Source: Sphingomicrobium sp. (lineage in GTDB: Bacteria > Pseudomonadota > Alphaproteobacteria > Sphingomonadales > Sphingomonadaceae). Taken from it: a stretch of 64,000 nucleotides of DNA. Every line of letters starts with the position of its first letter. Positions within the stretch are counted from its first letter, which is position 1. The stretch lies in NCBI GenBank assembly GCA_036563485.1, contig DATCMI010000001.1, positions 1,737,501 through 1,801,500 on the forward strand. Direction: 5' to 3'. Shown piece after piece: positions 17,098 through 26,869 of this stretch. Below the pieces are notes generated by a model. That model was not told where the DNA came from. It saw only the letters and a list, made by a program, of their open reading frames with translations, and made no database searches. Made by a program: the position numbers and the translations under genes.

Positions 17098-18339
17098 TCA
17101 ATGCACCTCGCGGCGATGGGTTGCGGCCTTGGAGGCGAGGCTGAAGCGCGGTTCGACCTCGGTTGAGCCGATCAAGCGGCCGGCGGCGTAGCGGCCGACC
17201 TCCGGACCATGTTTGAAGCCGTGCCCGGATCCGCCGCCGACCAGCAGGACATTCGCAAGCTGCGGGTGGAAGTCGATCAGGAAGTCGCCGTTGGAGCTGT
17301 TCTCGTATTGGCAGACCCGCGCCTCGGTGAGCGGTGCGCCTTTGAGGAGCGGGAAGCGACGGTCGCGAAAGGCGACCACTTCGGCAAGCGCGGCTTCGGT
17401 CGGACGCCGGTCCTGCGTGTCGGGGTCGACCGGAACGCCATGCTGGTCATGAGCGAACTTGACGCCCCGGTTCTCGAGGTCGGGAAATCCGTAGAAGGTG
17501 TCGCCGCCGTTGAAGTCGGCCCAGCCGGGCATCATCCCGGGAAGGAAGCGGCGGTCGCCTGACGGCGGCGCGAAGAAGAACACTTCCTGCCGCGTCGGCA
17601 GGATCCGCGGGCCGACGACGTCGGGGAAGACCTTCGGCAGCCAGGGGCCGAGCGCGAAGACGAACTGGTCCGCTTCGATCAGGCGGCCGTCCTCGAGTCG
17701 GACCCTGGCGAGCCGGCCGCCGCGGCTCTGTCCCGGCTGCGCCGCGGCGCGCTCGTAGCGGCCGCCGCGCTGGGCGAAGATGTCGACCAGCATCTGGACC
17801 GAGCGGCGGGCCATCAAGGCGCCGAAGCCGGGCTCGAAAAGCCCGACGCTGATCCCGCTGAAGTCGATCATGGGGAAACGCCGCGCCATCTCCTTCGCGC
17901 TTAGCGCTTCGGTGCGGATGTCCATGGCTTTGTGCGCGGCAAGGCTGTCGCGGACATAATCCTCTTCCTTGGGGAAGAAGAACAACACGCCGCATTCGTG
18001 GAAGATCGGCAGGCCGGAAACCGCGCTGAGCGCCTTCCATTCCTTGAGGCTGTCGAGCGCCATCCGCGTATAGATCGCGTCCTTGCCGTAAGCGCCGCGG
18101 GTCATCCGCGATTCTCCGCCGGAAGAGGCGCGGGCATGACCTGGGCCCCAGGCGTCGAGCAGGGTCACTTGGTGACCCTTGCGGAGCAGGTGGACGGCGG
18201 TCCAGGCGCCGAACACGCCCGCACCGACAACGACGACACGCTGAGCATTTGGACCGGCCCCAGCCGCGTCGGCGAGCAGCGGGTAAACGGCAGCGCCGCC
18301 CGCCCCGATTAGGAGCGAGCGGCGCGTTACCTTTGGCAT
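17098..18339 (-). CDS. Tat-exported FAD-dependent oxidoreductase, sarcosine oxidase-like
   Basis: A 413-residue DAO-family flavoenzyme. The N-terminus has a twin-arginine signal (TRRSLLIGAGGAA), followed by the Rossmann dinucleotide motif VVGAGVFGAWTAVHLLRKG and the SSGGESRMTRGAYG block of monomeric sarcosine oxidases. The motif ARVCQYENSSNGDFLIDFHP contains a Cys at the place of covalent FAD attachment in that family. It probably oxidises an N-methyl amino acid or related amine in the periplasm; the substrate is inferred only from family. It follows the TonB-dependent receptor by 10 bases, suggesting that the receptor imports the substrate. Confidence 0.82.
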   Translation of the reverse strand: MPKVTRRSLLIGAGGAAVYPLLADAAGAGPNAQRVVVVGAGVFGAWTAVHLLRKGHQVTLLDAWGPGHARASSGGESRMTRGAYGKDAIYTRMALDSLKEWKALSAVSGLPIFHECGVLFFFPKEEDYVRDSLAAHKAMDIRTEALSAKEMARRFPMIDFSGISVGLFEPGFGALMARRSVQMLVDIFAQRGGRYERAAAQPGQSRGGRLARVRLEDGRLIEADQFVFALGPWLPKVFPDVVGPRILPTRQEVFFFAPPSGDRRFLPGMMPGWADFNGGDTFYGFPDLENRGVKFAHDQHGVPVDPDTQDRRPTEAALAEVVAFRDRRFPLLKGAPLTEARVCQYENSSNGDFLIDFHPQLANVLLVGGGSGHGFKHGPEVGRYAAGRLIGSTEVEPRFSLASKAATHRREVH

Positions 18340-18349
18340 CAGCCTGCGA

Positions 18350-21010
18350 TCAGCCGCGTTCGCCGCGCTCGACCGGTGCCGGCGGAGGCGGGGGCGGGGG
18401 CGGCGGAGCGACCGGCTCCGGAGCTGCCACTGGCGGCGGAGGCGGCGGGGCGATCATTGGCGTAGGCGCTGCGACCGCGACCGGTGCCCCCCAGCTCTTG
18501 CGGACCGTCAGACCGATCATCCGCGGCTGGCCGATGTTGTATCCGAAGCGCGCGCGAAGCCCGCGCTCGCGGTCGATAGAAAGCTTCGGGCTCGCGTCGA
18601 ACAGGTTCTTTACGTAAAGCGACACGTCAAGACCGTTGAACCAGTGCACGGCCGTCGAGAGATTGACGAGCGTGTATCCCGGAAGCCGCAACGAACCAAT
18701 GTCGTTCACGCGGCCGCCGAGTGCTCCGGTGGCCGGATCGAAGAAGATTGCGTTCGGTACCAATCCGGCACCCGCAACCTGATCCCCAGGTTCCCCGAAT
18801 CGATTGCCGACGCGCTGCACGCTGCCGCTGACGGACCATTCGGCATCCGAGCTGATCGGCTGGCTGTACGTCGTTGACGCGGCGACCTGGAACTTCGGCA
18901 CCGTCGGCAGGCGATTGCCCTCTTCGATGCCGCCCAGAACCGCTCCGGTGCCGGTCAACACTGTCGAGTCGAACTTGGCGTTCTGGACGTTGCCGGAGAG
19001 GCTGAACTCGAGATTCGGCAACGGCCGCGCCGAGAGTTCAGCCTCGATGCCCGTGGAGTGCGCCTTCGGCACGTTGAACACGACGCGCGACGAGCAGCTG
19101 CCCGCCGTCTGGGTAACCTGCAAGTTCCGGATCTTGTTGTGGAACACGGCCGAGTTGAGGGTGAACCCTCCGCGAGAGAATTTGACGCCGGCTTCGTAGT
19201 TCCACAGCGTCTCATCCTTGTACGAGCCTTGGCCGCCGAAGATCTCCAGATCTTGCGGAGTGCAGAGCGGCACGTTCAGCGGGTCGTTGGTGCCTCCGAG
19301 GCGGAAGCCTTTGGCCGCCTGCAGGTTCACGCTGAAGTTGCGGTTCGGCTCGTAGCTGACGATGAAGCGGGGCGAGATGCCGTCGCTGCTCGTGCTGTCG
19401 CCGATATTCGTGCTGATGTCCGAGAACACGCCGCCCGACACGAAGTCGCGGGTTTCCTTGAACTTGTAGTAGCGGGCGCCGGCAGTCAGCTTGAACTGGC
19501 CGAAGCGGTAGGTGCCCTCGCCGAACGCCGCATATTGCTTGATGTCGTACGGAAGCGACGAATTGTAGGGCGAATTGATGGCGAAGCCATTGGTCACTTG
19601 AGCGGCCGTCAGCGGCACGCGGTTCGCCGGGTCTACAGCATCGACCGCGCACGTTTGGTTGGCGACCGACTCGTCCAGGCAGATCATCTGCAGGATGAGG
19701 TTCGTTGCTTGCTCGGCATTAGCGGTGGGCAGGACCTGAAGGTACTTGCGGTCAACCTTCGAATAGAAGCCGCCGATAACCCACTGGAAAGGGCCGCTTC
19801 CGGTCGACGACAGCCGCAGTTCCTGCGTGAACTGCTTGAGCTTTGTGGTGTCCCTGAGGTTGGAGGCCGATGGGATGAGGTCGGCAAGGGCAGCGCCGCG
19901 CGCTCCGCCATAGCCGGTGAAGCTGACATAGATGGAGTTCGTCAACGCGGACGCGTCGCGGCTGACCAGGATGTCGCGGTCGATGTAGCTGCTGACGCTA
20001 GTCACCTCGGCCGGCCCGAAGTCGTAGCTGGCAACCAGATCCGCGATCATCGTCTTGTCCCGGAACTTCTCGCGGAAAAGCAAATATTGTTCACGCTCGC
20101 CGATGGTGTCGCCGCCGGTGGTGAATTGGTTGTTGAAGATGATGTAGCGGTCTTCACGGTTGAACCCGCCGGCTTCCACCTTCTGGTAAACGAAGCGCGG
20201 CGTCAGCTTGAACTCTGGCGTAGGCTGGAACAGCAGCGAGACGCGGGTGCCGATCCGGTCGCCATCATTGACGTTCTTCTTCGAGTAGGGGCCGACTGCA
20301 TCGATGAACCCGCCGAAGTGCGTGCCATAGCCGACAATGCGAGCGGCCATGGTGTTGCTGAGCGGCAGGTTAACCGCACCGCGAAGCGAATAGCCGATGT
20401 CGCCACCGCGCAGGACGTTGACGTCACCCTCGACCGTGCCTTCGGTCCGGTCGGTGCGCGGCTGGTTGGTGATGTAGCGCAGAGTGCCGCCGACGCTGCC
20501 CGATCCGAAGAGCGTGCCCTGCGGTCCGCGAAGCGTCTCGACGCGGTTCAGGTCGAACAGATCGAAATCGGGCGTGAACAGCGACAGGGAGGTCACCGTC
20601 TCGTCGAGGTAGGTGCCGACCTGTTCTTTGACGCCCGGTTGGTCGCGAGCGATCTGACCAGCCGAAACGCCGCGCACTGACACCTGACTCTGGCCCGGCC
20701 CAAGGTTCTGGACAGTCAGGCCCGCGACGTTGCGGCTGATGTCCTCAAGCGTTTGCGCATGGGCGCGCTGGATGTCGGCCTGGGTTTGCGCGTTGATCGA
20801 GAAGGGGACTTCCTGCACGCGGCTTGCTCGCTTGGTCGCCGTGACGATGATCTCGCCTTCTTCGCCCGAGGACGGCTGCCGCGTAACGGGGCCGCTGCCT
20901 TGCTGCTGGTTGGCTGCTTGGGCGGCATCCTCCTGAACCGTCTGGCTGAGCGCCGGCGTGGCGACCGCGAAGAGAGACGTGCCGATGAGCAATGCTGTGG
21001 AGACGCGCAT
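18350..21010 (-). CDS. TonB-dependent receptor with proline-rich C-terminal tail
   Basis: An 886-residue outer-membrane receptor. Signal peptide (residues 1-22), then an Ala/Gln linker, a plug domain beginning GEIIVTATKRASRVQEVPFS (TonB-box-like IIVTA) with VETLRGPQGTLFGSGSVGGTL, and a beta-barrel ending near RPRMIGL-type sequence about residue 845. Unlike most receptors it does not end at the barrel: about 40 further residues are mostly Pro, Ala and Val (PPPPPP runs). A strong AGGGGGT ribosome site precedes the ATG. Cargo is unknown; the co-transcribed flavoenzyme suggests an amine or modified amino acid. Confidence 0.92.
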   Translation of the reverse strand: MRVSTALLIGTSLFAVATPALSQTVQEDAAQAANQQQGSGPVTRQPSSGEEGEIIVTATKRASRVQEVPFSINAQTQADIQRAHAQTLEDISRNVAGLTVQNLGPGQSQVSVRGVSAGQIARDQPGVKEQVGTYLDETVTSLSLFTPDFDLFDLNRVETLRGPQGTLFGSGSVGGTLRYITNQPRTDRTEGTVEGDVNVLRGGDIGYSLRGAVNLPLSNTMAARIVGYGTHFGGFIDAVGPYSKKNVNDGDRIGTRVSLLFQPTPEFKLTPRFVYQKVEAGGFNREDRYIIFNNQFTTGGDTIGEREQYLLFREKFRDKTMIADLVASYDFGPAEVTSVSSYIDRDILVSRDASALTNSIYVSFTGYGGARGAALADLIPSASNLRDTTKLKQFTQELRLSSTGSGPFQWVIGGFYSKVDRKYLQVLPTANAEQATNLILQMICLDESVANQTCAVDAVDPANRVPLTAAQVTNGFAINSPYNSSLPYDIKQYAAFGEGTYRFGQFKLTAGARYYKFKETRDFVSGGVFSDISTNIGDSTSSDGISPRFIVSYEPNRNFSVNLQAAKGFRLGGTNDPLNVPLCTPQDLEIFGGQGSYKDETLWNYEAGVKFSRGGFTLNSAVFHNKIRNLQVTQTAGSCSSRVVFNVPKAHSTGIEAELSARPLPNLEFSLSGNVQNAKFDSTVLTGTGAVLGGIEEGNRLPTVPKFQVAASTTYSQPISSDAEWSVSGSVQRVGNRFGEPGDQVAGAGLVPNAIFFDPATGALGGRVNDIGSLRLPGYTLVNLSTAVHWFNGLDVSLYVKNLFDASPKLSIDRERGLRARFGYNIGQPRMIGLTVRKSWGAPVAVAAPTPMIAPPPPPPVAAPEPVAPPPPPPPPPAPVERGERG

Positions 21011-21152
21011 GAAGACCCCCTGTCTTTTGTTGCGTTGCCGACACTATGCGAAAACTGCGGTAGCGTAGGAAGTGCCGACGCGAGGGGCAGATGCGCTTCG
21101 CTGGACGCCTGTTGCACGATTGTGACAGCTGACTTTTGGTAAGTGCCTGAGT

Positions 21153-21602
21153 TCAAACGAAGCGGATGAGGTCCGGCGGCGGGACTTCGGCCAGCCGCGC
21201 GCCGCGATCGGCAAGGAAGCGATGGCGGACGATTTCCGCTTGTTGTTCAAGGCCGTAGTTTCGGAACGGCTTTCCGGCTTTCAGCCGGTAAGCGTAGCGG
21301 CAGAACGGATGGCGCATCAGCGGCAGGTAGAAACGGCCACCCTTCTGAGCCTGCCAGACATGAGTCATTTCATGGATGAAGAAACCCTGGCGGTGCAGCG
21401 GCTCGCGATCAAAATCTTCCGACCAGCCGCCATCGGCGGGGTGGAAGTAGATATTGCCGTCGGGCGCCATGGCTGCGTTGCGCGGGTGGAAGGGCCAATA
21501 TTTGCCCTTGATCATCTGCACCTTCGAATAATCGATAGCATCGCCGAAAACCGCTCGCGCAAGCTCGATCTCGCCTTCGGTGAGGGCACGTCTTTCGCTC
21601 AT
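21153..21602 (-). CDS. Small metallopeptidase-like protein (vgr-related)
   Basis: A 149-residue protein with a zincin-like HEMTHVWQ motif (residues about 78-85) preceded by FFI, and a QQAEIVRHR segment that could hold a third ligand. No signal peptide or membrane segment is visible. Similar sphingomonad proteins are usually labelled vgr-related; the function is unknown and peptidase activity is inferred from the motif only. It is divergent from acpP across about 100 bases. Confidence 0.75.
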   Translation of the reverse strand: MSERRALTEGEIELARAVFGDAIDYSKVQMIKGKYWPFHPRNAAMAPDGNIYFHPADGGWSEDFDREPLHRQGFFIHEMTHVWQAQKGGRFYLPLMRHPFCRYAYRLKAGKPFRNYGLEQQAEIVRHRFLADRGARLAEVPPPDLIRFV

Positions 21603-21704
21603 CGGCTCTCAAAAACCCCGATCGGCCAAGCGGGTCCATCCTCTTGCCCGGTGCAAAGTGCATCGCTAGGGCAGCGGCAAAGCAAAAAACGGAGGAAGCT
21701 TTCC

Positions 21705-21941
21705 ATGAGCGAGACTGCCGATCGGGTTAAGAAGATCGTTGTCGAACATCTCGGCGTTGAAGCCGACAAGGTCACCGAGGACGCGAGCTTCATCGACGAT
21801 CTCGGCGCCGACAGCCTGGACATCGTCGAGCTGGTCATGGCGTTCGAAGAGGAATTCGGGGTCGAGATCCCGGACGACGCGGCCGAGAAGATCACGACCG
21901 TCCGCGACGCGATCGAATATATCGACCAGAACAAGGGCTAA
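21705..21941 (+). CDS. acpP: Acyl carrier protein
   Basis: A 78-residue acidic protein with the 4'-phosphopantetheine site S37 in [19 protein letters not shown]. It carries acyl chains in fatty-acid synthesis. The ATG has a GGAGGAAG ribosome site; the open frame extending upstream to 21222 is antisense to the vgr-related gene. It lies directly before fabF, the usual acpP-fabF order, but a terminator intervenes. Confidence 0.97.
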   Translation: MSETADRVKKIVVEHLGVEADKVTEDASFIDDLGADSLDIVELVMAFEEEFGVEIPDDAAEKITTVRDAIEYIDQNKG

Positions 21942-21953
21942 CCCTCACACACC

Positions 21954-21978
21954 GTTCGCCCTGAGCTTGTCGAAGGGC
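21954..21978. repeat. Sphingomonad-type intergenic repeat, one copy
   Basis: A 25-base element beginning GTTCGCCCTGAGCTTGTCGA and ending AGGGC, with GCCCT/AGGGC arms. This sequence, in both orientations, is a very common intergenic repeat in sphingomonads and some other proteobacteria (general knowledge). It is the only copy I see in the window, between acpP and fabF. Confidence 0.7.
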
Positions 21979-22023
21979 TGCCCTGCTCTTAGCGCAGGGG
22001 AGAAGAACAGGGCTGTGAGGGCT

Positions 22024-22048
22024 CCCACAAAAGTATTACTTTTGTGGG
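22024..22048. repeat. Perfect palindrome in the acpP-fabF gap
   Basis: CCCACAAAAGT and ACTTTTGTGGG form a perfect 11-bp stem around a 3-base loop (ATT). It is AT-richer than its surroundings and lacks a following T-run. It could be a bidirectional transcription or mRNA-processing element; no protein site is recognised. Confidence 0.6.
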
Positions 22049-22057
22049 TCCCGTTTA

Positions 22058-22089
22058 CAGGCTCAGCCCGAACGGGTTGGGCCTGTTTT
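22058..22089 (+). terminator. Intrinsic terminator between acpP and fabF
   Basis: CAGGCTCAGCCC pairs with GGGTTGGGCCTG (12 bp with two G-T wobbles) around GAAC, followed by TTTT. It lies 18 bases before the fabF ATG, so it can end acpP transcripts or act as a partial read-through point that makes more acpP than fabF message. Confidence 0.75.
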
Positions 22090-22106
22090 GCTATCGGAGA
22101 TTGTGC

Positions 22107-23369
22107 ATGCGCCGTGTCGTGGTGACAGGTCTGGGTCTCGTGACGCCGCTTGGCGGCGACGTCGAGACGACGTGGAAGAACATCCTCGCGTCGAAAAGTG
22201 GCGCCGGGCCGATCACGCACTTCGACGCCAGCGACCAGAAATGCCGCATCGCCTGCGAAGTGAAGCCAGCCGATCACGAATATGGCTTCGATCCTTCGCG
22301 GCGCGTCGATCACAAGGTGCAGCGTCAGGTCGATCCGTTCATCGTCTTCGGCATCGACGCGGCAGGCCAGGCGATGGAGGACGCAGGCCTGACGGACATG
22401 GACGAAGCGACGAAGCTTCGGGCCGGCTGCTCGATCGGTTCGGGCATCGGCGGCCTTCCCGGCATCGAGAGCGAAAGCCTGGTGCTTCACGAAAAGGGCC
22501 CGGGCCGCGTGTCGCCGCACTTCGTGCACGGGCGGCTGATCAACCTCATCTCCGGCCAGGTCTCGATCAAATATGGGCTGATGGGGCCCAACCATGCGGT
22601 GGTGACCGCATGTTCGACGGGCGCCCACTCGATCGGCGACGCAGCGCGGATGATCAAGGATGGCGATGCCGACATCATGCTCGCCGGCGGCGCGGAAGCG
22701 ACGATCTGCCCAATTGGCATCGCCGGCTTCGCGCAGGCGCGCGCGCTCAGCACCGCCTTCAACGACCAGCCGGAAAAGGCGAGCCGCCCCTACGACAAGG
22801 CGCGTGACGGTTTCGTGATGGGCGAGGGCGCCGGCGTCGTGGTGCTGGAGGAATATGAGCATGCCAAGGCTCGGGGTGCGAAGATCTACGCCGAAGTCGT
22901 CGGCTATGGCTTGTCGGGCGACGCGCACCATGTGACCGCGCCGCATCCCGAAGGATCGGGCGCCTACCGGTCGATGGAAATGGCACTCAGGAAGTCGGGG
23001 CTCACCCCGTCGGACATCGATTATGTGAACGCGCACGGCACCTCGACGCCGCTCGGTGACGAGCTGGAACTCGGCGCGGTGCGGCGGCTGTTCGGCAATG
23101 CCATTGCCAATGTCTCGATGAGCTCGACCAAGTCCGCCATCGGCCACTTGCTTGGCGGCGCCGGCGCGGTCGAAAGCATCTTCTGCATTCTGGCCATGCG
23201 CGACCAGATCGTGCCGCCCACGCTCAACCTAGACGATCCCAGCGAAGGCACCGAAGGCGTCGACCTGGTCCCGCACAAGGCGAAGGAACGGCAGGTGCGC
23301 GCCGTTCTCAACAACAGCTTCGGCTTCGGCGGCACTAACGCCAGCCTGATCATGAAGGCCGTACAATAA
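22107..23369 (+). CDS. fabF: Beta-ketoacyl-ACP synthase II
   Basis: A 420-residue condensing enzyme for fatty-acid elongation. It has the N-terminus MRRVVVTGLGLVTPLGGDV, the nucleophile C169 in VTACSTGAHSIGDA, H310 in NAHGTSTPLGD, K342 and H347 in STKSAIGHLLGGAGA, and the C-terminal NSFGFGGTNASL. The ATG at 22107 is chosen from the conserved N-terminus; an upstream in-frame ATG at 22044 falls inside the palindrome region. mltG starts 5 bases after the stop. Confidence 0.97.
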   Translation: MRRVVVTGLGLVTPLGGDVETTWKNILASKSGAGPITHFDASDQKCRIACEVKPADHEYGFDPSRRVDHKVQRQVDPFIVFGIDAAGQAMEDAGLTDMDEATKLRAGCSIGSGIGGLPGIESESLVLHEKGPGRVSPHFVHGRLINLISGQVSIKYGLMGPNHAVVTACSTGAHSIGDAARMIKDGDADIMLAGGAEATICPIGIAGFAQARALSTAFNDQPEKASRPYDKARDGFVMGEGAGVVVLEEYEHAKARGAKIYAEVVGYGLSGDAHHVTAPHPEGSGAYRSMEMALRKSGLTPSDIDYVNAHGTSTPLGDELELGAVRRLFGNAIANVSMSSTKSAIGHLLGGAGAVESIFCILAMRDQIVPPTLNLDDPSEGTEGVDLVPHKAKERQVRAVLNNSFGFGGTNASLIMKAVQ

Positions 23370-23374
23370 GCCGC

Positions 23375-24343
23375 GTGCTCCGCCGCGCGATCGTCATCGC
23401 CGCACTCGTCGGCTTGGCCGTCGGCGTCGGCGGCTTCTGGTTCCTGTGGCTCGCGTCGGGCCCGAAGGCCGGACCCCACACGATCGTCATCAAGGAAGGC
23501 ACGACACTCGGATCGGTCTCGCGCCAGCTTGCCGGGAAAGGCGCGATCCCCGGCAGCGCGCGCACTTACTATGCAATGGCCCGCCTGTTCGGGTCCGGCG
23601 ACCCAATCCAGGCCGGCGAGTTCGAGATCCCGAAGGGGATGGGCGGATCGGCAATCCTCGACCTGCTGCAGCACGGCCGGCCCAAGCTCCGGCTGATCAC
23701 GGTGACGGAAGGCATGCCGTCGATCATCGTCCGCGAGAAAATTGCCGCGAGTCCCTATTTGACCGGACCGACGCCGGAGATCGGCGAAGGAAGCGTGCTT
23801 CCGGACAGCTACAGCTTCGAGCGCAACGAGCCTCGCGCGGCCGTGGTGAAGCGCATGCAGGCGGCGATGAGCAAGACGATCGCCCAGCTCTGGCCCAAGC
23901 GAAACGGCGTCTGCCCGGTCGCTTCGCCGCAGGAGGCGATCACGCTCGCGTCGATCGTCGAGAAGGAAACGGGCAAGGCGTCAGAGCGGCCGACCATTGC
24001 TGGCGTTTATTGCAACCGGTTGAAGATCGGCATGAAGCTGGATGCCGATCCGACCGTTATCTATCCCGTGACCAAGGGAAAACCGCTCGGACGCCGGATC
24101 CGCAAGTCCGAGCTTGCTGCCGACAATGGCTACAACACCTATCGCCGCGCCGGGCTGCCGGACGGGCCGATTGCCAATCCGGGCAGGGAAAGCATTGCGG
24201 CGGTGCTGAACCCGGCGCCGACCAAGGCGCTCTATTTCGTCGCGGACGGCACCGGCGGCCATGTGTTCGCCAGCACGCTGGCGGAGCATAATGCCAACGT
24301 AGCCAAATGGTTCGCGCTGCGCCGCCAGCGAGGTGAGATGTGA
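23375..24343 (+). CDS. mltG: Endolytic peptidoglycan transglycosylase MltG
   Basis: A 322-residue YceG-family protein, probably inner-membrane anchored by the N-terminal helix (residues 3-28). It has a LysM-like region and the catalytic domain with ITLASIVEKETG; the conserved Glu is E196 (E198 next). Later blocks VYCNRLKIGMKLDADPTVIY and NTYRRAGLPDGPIANPGRES are diagnostic. It cleaves nascent glycan strands. The start is GTG, 5 bases after fabF, and the stop overlaps the next gene's GTG by 4 bases. Confidence 0.95.
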   Translation: MLRRAIVIAALVGLAVGVGGFWFLWLASGPKAGPHTIVIKEGTTLGSVSRQLAGKGAIPGSARTYYAMARLFGSGDPIQAGEFEIPKGMGGSAILDLLQHGRPKLRLITVTEGMPSIIVREKIAASPYLTGPTPEIGEGSVLPDSYSFERNEPRAAVVKRMQAAMSKTIAQLWPKRNGVCPVASPQEAITLASIVEKETGKASERPTIAGVYCNRLKIGMKLDADPTVIYPVTKGKPLGRRIRKSELAADNGYNTYRRAGLPDGPIANPGRESIAAVLNPAPTKALYFVADGTGGHVFASTLAEHNANVAKWFALRRQRGEM

Positions 24344-24669
24344 GGAACCGCGGGATCACGCGAGGCCGCATCTTCTTTGGCGGCCTGCTTCTCTTCTCGG
24401 CCTTCATCGCCTGGACGACGTCGCTGTGGATGAGCCCGCACGGCGACTCTGTCGCCCAGGGCACCGAGCATGTCCGGCCGGTGATCGTCACCTTCATCCG
24501 CAACAGCGCGATCGGAACGCTCCTGCTCAGCGCCGTGTCGGCATGGCTGCTGTTCCCCACGCGCCGTCCGAAGTGGCCGATGCGCGACTACGCGATCATG
24601 GCGCTGCTTGCGGTGATGGTGCTGTCGAGCCTTTACCAGCTGTTCTGGCTCTACTCGCGAGTGGTCTAG
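24340..24669 (+). CDS. Small membrane protein, unknown function
   Basis: A 109-residue protein with three hydrophobic segments (about residues 10-30, 50-70 and 84-104). It starts at a GTG overlapping the mltG stop (GTGA), so it belongs to the acpP/fabF/mltG region and may be co-translated with mltG. I do not recognise a family. Its TAG stop shares CTAG (24666-24669) with the stop of the opposite SH3-like frame. Confidence 0.7.
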   Translation: MRNRGITRGRIFFGGLLLFSAFIAWTTSLWMSPHGDSVAQGTEHVRPVIVTFIRNSAIGTLLLSAVSAWLLFPTRRPKWPMRDYAIMALLAVMVLSSLYQLFWLYSRVV

Positions 24670-25073
24670 GGCCGCAGCGCGTCCGAGCGGACATAGCCGA
24701 CGCGGCGATCCTTGCCGGCATAGCCCCACGCCCAGCCGAGGCTGTCATCAAGCATCAGGAAGCGGTCACCCTTTTCGAGGTCGGCGACCGAAGCGCCGTC
24801 ATCGGCGGGTCGGTCGAGCAGCGCGGTCCCCGCAGCTACCTGCCGCTCCACCGGCTCGGCATAATGTGAGGCGATGACGCGGCCGGCCAGAGCGGCGTCC
24901 GCGAGGTCCTTGCGATAGGCGTAGTAGTGGGGGTCCGGCAGGTCGGACGGGCCAGCGAGCGCGAAACCTTCAGCGCTGGTGGGCGTAGGCTGGCGCTTGT
25001 CCGATGATGGGCCGGTGGGCCGGATCGCTCCGTCCGTCCCCGCCTTCGCGGAGGTTGCGCTTGAAGCCTTCAA
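24666..25073 (-). CDS. SH3-like domain protein, start unresolved, possibly a remnant
   Basis: The supported part is about 100 residues, from GPSDLPDPHYYAYRKDLADA through the SH3-like segment DLEKGDRFLMLDDSLGWAWG and GYVRSDAL to the stop. It resembles the N-terminal SH3 part of sphingomonad C40 (NlpC/P60) peptidases, but no catalytic Cys-His domain follows. No ATG or GTG exists in frame between the domain and position 25112; the nearest candidates are a CTG at 24941 and a TTG at 25073, the latter deep inside marR. The coordinates use the TTG. It may be a truncated gene still translated by coupling to marR, or a decaying remnant. Confidence 0.4.
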   Translation of the reverse strand: MKASSATSAKAGTDGAIRPTGPSSDKRQPTPTSAEGFALAGPSDLPDPHYYAYRKDLADAALAGRVIASHYAEPVERQVAAGTALLDRPADDGASVADLEKGDRFLMLDDSLGWAWGYAGKDRRVGYVRSDALRP

Positions 25074-25356
25074 GAAATTCTGCCCCGTTGCTGGTGCGGA
25101 CGACGAACACATTACGCCGGTCGTCCTGGTCGCGTTCCCGGCGCAGATAGCCGAGCGCACCAAGCGTATTCAAGGCGCGCGTGACGACCGGCTTGGATAC
25201 GCCAAGGACGCGCGCCAGACCGCGCACGGTGTGAGGCCCGGGGGTGAGGTAAACGAGCATCAGCAGCGCCATCTGCCGGTTCGTGAGGTCGGGTTCGCCG
25301 GAACGGACATAGGCGATCAGGGCCTTCATCCATCCCGTAAGCGAAACTTCGCTCAT
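24970..25356 (-). CDS. MarR-family transcriptional regulator
   Basis: A 128-residue winged-helix protein. The DNA-binding region is LTNRQMALLMLVYLTPGPHTVRGLARVLGVSKPVVTRALNTLGALGYLRRERDQDDRRNVFVVRT, with the wing residues DDRR typical of MarR. It is shorter than average at the N-terminus and ends with a poorly conserved tail. It lies downstream of the M17 aminopeptidase (115-base gap) and overlaps the SH3-like frame. Target and ligand are unknown. Confidence 0.85.
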   Translation of the reverse strand: MSEVSLTGWMKALIAYVRSGEPDLTNRQMALLMLVYLTPGPHTVRGLARVLGVSKPVVTRALNTLGALGYLRRERDQDDRRNVFVVRTSNGAEFLEGFKRNLREGGDGRSDPAHRPIIGQAPAYAHQR

Positions 25357-25471
25357 TGCCGCCAGTCTCCGTGTGCTTGTGCCGCGTAGCCTGTCCCCTA
25401 AACCGGCAAGGGAGCGAATTGTTGCAGCGCCGTACCCGGAAAATCGCGCGCTTTTTCAGCGAGTCGTTCAA

Positions 25472-26865
<1,394 letters not shown>

Positions 26866-26869
<4 letters not shown>

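Noticed and set aside
19058-20680. 540-residue open frame on the plus strand
   Set aside because: It is antisense to the TonB-dependent receptor, lacks a known domain, and is a codon-bias shadow.
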